From Zymobacter sp047495495 (lineage in GTDB: Bacteria > Pseudomonadota > Gammaproteobacteria > Pseudomonadales > Halomonadaceae): a stretch of DNA of 64,000 bases. Made by a program: the position numbers and the translations under genes. The stretch is from assembly GCF_047495495.1 (NCBI RefSeq), contig NZ_CP179930.1, positions 124,001-188,000 on the forward strand. The letters are read 5' to 3'. The notes beneath the pieces are model-generated. The model saw only the letters and a program-made list of their open reading frames with translations. It was not told the DNA's origin and ran no database searches. Within the stretch, counting starts at the first letter, position 1; every line of letters starts with the position of its first letter. Positions 60,558-64,000 of the stretch are shown one piece after another.

Positions 60558-60905
60558 TCAGTTCTGTGTCGTTGTCGTATCGACCAGTTCAGCATCCGGT
60601 GCGTGGCGTTTCACGGATTCGATGCCTTTCTTGCAGGCCGCTTCGCTGCTGTAGGCCTGACTGGTACCGATGACCTCATGGTTGCCCGCTTTCAGCACGA
60701 AATACCATTTGCCGGCCTTGTTTTCTTTGCGCGCATAGCGCGTATCTTCGGGGGCATTCTTCTTGACGGATTCGATGCCTTTCTTGCAATTGACCTTCTG
60801 CGTATAGGCTTCGCTGGCCAGAATGATTTCACCGTTGTTGGTGACTTTCAGACGAAAACGGAACTGACCTTCACTGCTTTTGTAGATCTCGAACTTGGCT
60901 GCCAT
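60558..60905 (-). CDS. YegP-like DUF1508 protein
   Basis: 115 residues with two tandem DUF1508 repeats: FEIYKSSEGQFRFRLKVTNN through YTQKVNCKKGIESVKKNAPE, and WYFVLKAGNHEVIGTSQAYS through AACKKGIESVKRHAPD. A small soluble cytoplasmic protein of unknown function, sometimes stress-related. ATG 60905 is favoured because AAGGAG lies 9 nt before it. Confidence 0.88.
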   Translation of the reverse strand: MAAKFEIYKSSEGQFRFRLKVTNNGEIILASEAYTQKVNCKKGIESVKKNAPEDTRYARKENKAGKWYFVLKAGNHEVIGTSQAYSSEAACKKGIESVKRHAPDAELVDTTTTQN

Positions 60906-61086
60906 CTGCATGCGCTCCTTGTCGATGAACGTGAATCTCATACCCCCGAGAGGCCCGAGAGATATGAGCCGCCACCTCCTGTGGCGATCTCACAGACAAC
61001 TATAGCCCGTGGTACATGGGCTGCATGGCGACTAGGCTCTCGATGCCGACATTCATCCCGCCACCGTATGTTCAAGGAGAACAACA

Positions 61087-61851
61087 ATGAAAATATCCGG
61101 TGCAACGGCAGGTGCTGTCATGGTCATGATGATGGCCTGTCTGTACGCGCCGATGGTCAGCGCTGCCATGACGAGCATGGCCGGCGACGAAATTCAGATC
61201 GACGGAGGCAAAAGCTACCTCAACAACAACCAATGGGGGGCGGCAGACGTCGATGAAGGCTGGCAGCAGGTGTTCTATCACTCCGAGCATGATATGGGCT
61301 GGCGCTGGCACTGGCCGAGCACGACGGAGAGCGTCAAGGCTTATCCCGCACTGGTGACCGGCTGGCATTGGTCGTCCAACTATGACCCGCGTAGCCATCT
61401 TCCCGCCGCCCTTTCCTCCCTGCATCATGTCCGCACGCATGCCCGGTTCGCGCTGAACGCTGATGGCCGCTATAACGTTGCCTATGACCTGTGGTGCCAT
61501 ACCTCTCCGCGAGCGCGCTGGTATTCATCGCCCGCAGCAGAGGTGATGGTCTGGCTGCGCAGTATCAACGTTCACCCTGCCGGTGACTATAAGGGCCGAG
61601 TGACGATTGATGGACGTCACTGGGGCTTCTATGTAGGCTCACTGCCCACCGGTTGGCCGGTGTACACCTTTGTGCTTGAAGAGGGCACCGATGACCTGTC
61701 CATGGATCTCCAGCCACTGCTAGGATATCTCGCCCGTACGGGCTATTGGCGAAGTGATGCGCTGTTCCTGAGTAGTGTCGAGTTCGGCTCTGAAATCTAT
61801 TCGGGGTCGGGTGAGCTTCACCTGCTGGACTGGCAACTGGAGATTGATTGA
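61087..61851 (+). CDS. Secreted glycoside hydrolase family 12 endoglucanase
   Basis: 254 residues with a signal peptide (about 1-27, ending MVSAAM). GH12 landmarks: YLNNNQWGAAD, SNYDPRSHLPAALSS, YNVAYDLWCHTSP, the nucleophile Glu152 in AAEVMVWL and acid/base Glu236 in EFGSEIYSGSGEL, spaced 84 residues apart as in characterised GH12 enzymes. It should hydrolyse beta-1,4-glucans or xyloglucan outside the cell. SD AAGGAGA upstream. Single gene, next to tRNA-Ser. An unusual activity for this lineage, fitting a plant-associated niche. Confidence 0.88.
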   Translation: MKISGATAGAVMVMMMACLYAPMVSAAMTSMAGDEIQIDGGKSYLNNNQWGAADVDEGWQQVFYHSEHDMGWRWHWPSTTESVKAYPALVTGWHWSSNYDPRSHLPAALSSLHHVRTHARFALNADGRYNVAYDLWCHTSPRARWYSSPAAEVMVWLRSINVHPAGDYKGRVTIDGRHWGFYVGSLPTGWPVYTFVLEEGTDDLSMDLQPLLGYLARTGYWRSDALFLSSVEFGSEIYSGSGELHLLDWQLEID

Positions 61852-61964
61852 ATGGCCTGTGCGAGCGGTGTCGGTCTTGCATCGACAGGTGCGGGCACGC
61901 AAGGAGTAGTTGACACTGGGATCAGGATCGGTACGCTAGGCACCTGACACCAACCCGGTGTTCC

Positions 61965-62052
61965 GGAAAGCTGGCAGAGTGGCCGAATGCACTTGTTTCG
62001 AAAACAAGCGACCTGAGAGGGTCCGTAGGTTCGAATCCTACGCTTTCCGCCA
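61965..62052 (+). tRNA. tRNA-Ser (CGA)
   Basis: 88 nt with encoded CCA and a long variable arm, as for serine tRNAs. Acceptor GGAAAGC pairs with GCTTTCC; anticodon stem-loop CTTGT-TTCGAAA-ACAAG gives anticodon CGA; T-loop GGTTCGAATCC. Confidence 0.95.
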
Positions 62053-62059
62053 AATTAAG

Positions 62060-62092
62060 AAGCCCGTACACGTTCTTCGTGTACGGGCTTTG
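62060..62092 (+). terminator. Terminator after tRNA-Ser
   Basis: Perfect 13-bp stem AAGCCCGTACACG / CGTGTACGGGCTT with a 5-nt loop, followed by TGTCTT. Confidence 0.85.
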
Positions 62093-62292
62093 TCTTATCT
62101 ACTTTTCCCCTCTTCTCTCTGTTTATTACGCGCTGACTCTTCCCCGCGTTGCGTTCGATATCGCTGATGGGGCACGTCTTATGCGACCTGCACGGTGCTT
62201 GCCTGTGTAGATAGACGTTGCCCCCTGCGCCAGAGTGGCGGCAAGGGGCAACGCATCTATCATGCAGCGTCTTTTCCGCGGGCTATCTACGA

Positions 62293-63840
62293 TCAGCGCA
62301 GGAAGAGGCCGTAAGCGGGATTATCCGTTTCGCGCCAGTAGCGGTAGCCGATTTCATCAAGGTGCGCATCAAGGCCGTTCTGCTCGTCCTTCGGCATCTG
62401 TAGGGCTACCAGCACTCGGCCATAGGCGGCACCGTGGTTGCGGTAGTGGAACAGTGAGATATTCCAGTTCGCCGGCAGCTGGCGCACGAAGTTGTTCAGT
62501 GCCCCAGGGCGTTCTGGGAACTCGAAGCGGTACAGCTCTTCGTGCATGTCATCGGGCAGTGCTGGCAGCATGTGCCCACCGACCAGATGGCTGATATGCA
62601 CTTTGGCCATTTCGTTTTCGCTGAGGTCGACAACGGGATAGCCCGCCTCTTCCAGCGTCGAAATGAGTGCGTGGCGGTCGGCGTCATCATCAGACGGCGT
62701 GACGTTGATGCCGACCAGTACCTGCGCATCAGAATGGTGGGCATAGCGGTAGCTGAGCTGTGTGACCATACGGTTGCTCAGCACTTCGCACAGTGCTTTG
62801 TAGGAACCTGCGCGTTCCGGCACCTTGACGGCCAGCATCGCTTCGCGGCGCTCACCCAGCGAGGTGCGCTCGGTGATGTGGTTGAGACGGTCGAAGTTGA
62901 TGTTCGCCCCAGAGTTGATGCAGATCAGATTCTGGCCTTGAACGCCGTTCTGGCGGATGTATTTCTTGAGACCGGCCAGGGCCACGGCACCGGATGTTTC
63001 CGGCAGACCGCGAGTATCTTCGAAGATGTCTTTTACGGCTGAGCACATTTCGTCGGCGTTAACGGTGATGACGCCGTCGACGGTGTCCTTCAGGATCTCG
63101 AACGGCAGTTCACCGATACGGGAAACGGCGACACCTTCTGCGAACACCCCGACTTGATCCAGTGTCGTCGGTTCACCGGCTTCCAACGCGGCTTTCAGGC
63201 ACGCCGCATCTTCCGGCTCGACCCCGATGATCTTCACTTCTGGGAACAGGTATTTCACGTAAGCCGAAATGCCAGAGATCAGGCCGCCGCCGCCGACCGG
63301 AACGAAAATGGCATCAATGGGACCCTGCTGCTGACGCAGAATCTCCATAGCGATGGTGCCTTGGCCCGCGATCACTTCGGCATCATCGAACGGCGCAACG
63401 TAGGTCAGGCCTTCTTGTGTCATCAGTTCGCGCGCGTATTCGAGCGCTTCGTTGAAGTTATCACCGGTCAGCACGACCTCAGCACCGCGTGCGCGTACCG
63501 CCGCGACCTTGATATCCGGTGTGATACGCGGCATGACGATGACCGCGCGAATCCCCAGCTGCTTGGCTCCCAGCGCAACCCCCTGTGCGTGGTTGCCCGC
63601 CGATGCGGTTACGACCCCTTGACGGCGCTGAGCGTCAGTCAGTGATGCCAGACGGTTATAAGCACCGCGAATCTTGAAAGAAAAAACGGGCTGCAGATCC
63701 TCGCGCTTAATGGAAATCTGGTTTCCGAGACGCTGGGACAGCATGGGCATGGGGGACAGCGGCGTCTCAATAGCGACGTCATAGACCTTGGCGGTGAGTA
63801 TCTTCTTGACGTACGCTTCCAGCAACGGGGTATCTTGCAT
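62293..63840 (-). CDS. ilvA: Threonine ammonia-lyase, biosynthetic
   Basis: 515 residues (E. coli IlvA 514). PLP domain 1-~325 with Lys56 in SFKIRGAYNR, ASAGNHAQGVALGAKQLGI, VPVGGGGLISGISAYVK and SGANINFDRL. Two ACT-like regulatory domains follow (about 335-415 and 430-510: VKVPERAGSYKALCEVLSNR; FEFPERPGALNNFVRQLPAN), which confer isoleucine feedback. It converts threonine to 2-oxobutanoate for isoleucine synthesis. In many gammaproteobacteria rpiA is divergent upstream, beyond the window. Confidence 0.96.
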   Translation of the reverse strand: MQDTPLLEAYVKKILTAKVYDVAIETPLSPMPMLSQRLGNQISIKREDLQPVFSFKIRGAYNRLASLTDAQRRQGVVTASAGNHAQGVALGAKQLGIRAVIVMPRITPDIKVAAVRARGAEVVLTGDNFNEALEYARELMTQEGLTYVAPFDDAEVIAGQGTIAMEILRQQQGPIDAIFVPVGGGGLISGISAYVKYLFPEVKIIGVEPEDAACLKAALEAGEPTTLDQVGVFAEGVAVSRIGELPFEILKDTVDGVITVNADEMCSAVKDIFEDTRGLPETSGAVALAGLKKYIRQNGVQGQNLICINSGANINFDRLNHITERTSLGERREAMLAVKVPERAGSYKALCEVLSNRMVTQLSYRYAHHSDAQVLVGINVTPSDDDADRHALISTLEEAGYPVVDLSENEMAKVHISHLVGGHMLPALPDDMHEELYRFEFPERPGALNNFVRQLPANWNISLFHYRNHGAAYGRVLVALQMPKDEQNGLDAHLDEIGYRYWRETDNPAYGLFLR

Positions 63841-64000
63841 CGGTGATTGTCCAATATCATGTTCGAATTAGATCGCGGGCACAGATAGGCTGTACCGTCT
63901 TCATTGGTACCAGTCTACTGAAGGAACAGCAAGCCCATGCGACATAGAGTGGTAAGCGCTTCGTCAGCGCTGTGCCTATCCGTGGCCTCGTTCCGTCCGC

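Noticed and set aside
1..64000. CRISPR arrays
   Set aside because: No regularly spaced direct repeats or cas genes were seen on reading both strands.

Overview
The window is a stretch of a gammaproteobacterial chromosome. Its gene content fits the Halomonadaceae, with genera such as Zymobacter or Carnimonas possible but not provable from this sequence. Evidence includes a Pseudomonas/Halomonas-type crc-pyrE divergent pair with rph and yicC nearby, a Halomonas-type GH13 alpha-glucosidase, and an LPS-core cluster with a Kdo kinase. Four parS-like 16-mers (one a perfect consensus inside a 34-bp palindrome), together with the rep/crc/pyrE/rph/yicC neighbourhood, suggest the replication-origin-proximal part of the chromosome. 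Core genes are moderately GC-rich, and several AT-rich islands stand out as acquired DNA.

Layout. 1-4.06 kb: end of a SulP transporter, a periplasmic gamma-glutamyltransferase-family enzyme, and a small membrane-anchored protein. 4.2-9.7 kb: AT-rich type VI secretion (T6SS) cassette with a DUF4123 adaptor, a large VasX-like membrane-active effector and a Sel1-type candidate immunity protein, but no vgrG. 9.7-14.2 kb: YciI protein, TetR regulator with operator, maltose/galactoside acetyltransferase, and MgtA-type Mg2+ ATPase. 14.6-17.0 kb: decayed IS5-family element and an AT-rich DUF6119/TIGR04141 protein, a possible defence gene. 17.0-28.7 kb: housekeeping genes yicC, rph, hemG, crc, pyrE, a YfaZ porin-like protein, trmL, an alpha-carbonic anhydrase, an alpha-glucosidase, rep and tRNA-Arg(CCG).

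28.7-42.5 kb: a P4-like satellite/integrative element in tRNA-Arg. It has an integrase, an AlpA-type regulator, an attenuator leader, small Icd-like genes, a frameshifted Toprim primase and a DUF927 helicase. Its cargo is an orphan T6SS module of VgrG, HNH-nuclease effector and candidate immunity gene. A scar of a second related satellite sits directly after the right attachment repeat (42.5-42.75 kb), followed by AT-rich immunity-like genes and fragments.

43.7-64 kb: core genome again, with a YiiG-like lipoprotein, LPS inner-core genes (waaA, hldE, two heptosyltransferase-family genes, kdkA, gmhB), a DUF535 protein, a PEBP protein, a serine/threonine transporter, an rRNA/tRNA methyltransferase, an ACS-type MFS transporter, a GNAT acetyltransferase, a cold-shock protein, an ArnT/PMT-type membrane glycosyltransferase, a YegP-type protein, a GH12 glucanase, tRNA-Ser(CGA) and ilvA.

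The most notable system is the satellite-borne VgrG/nuclease/immunity module, together with its unusual replication region: a split and frameshifted primase and an inverted pair of origin-like repeats about 8.5 kb apart. No T6SS structural (tss) genes are present in the window, so both T6SS cassettes must rely on an apparatus encoded elsewhere.
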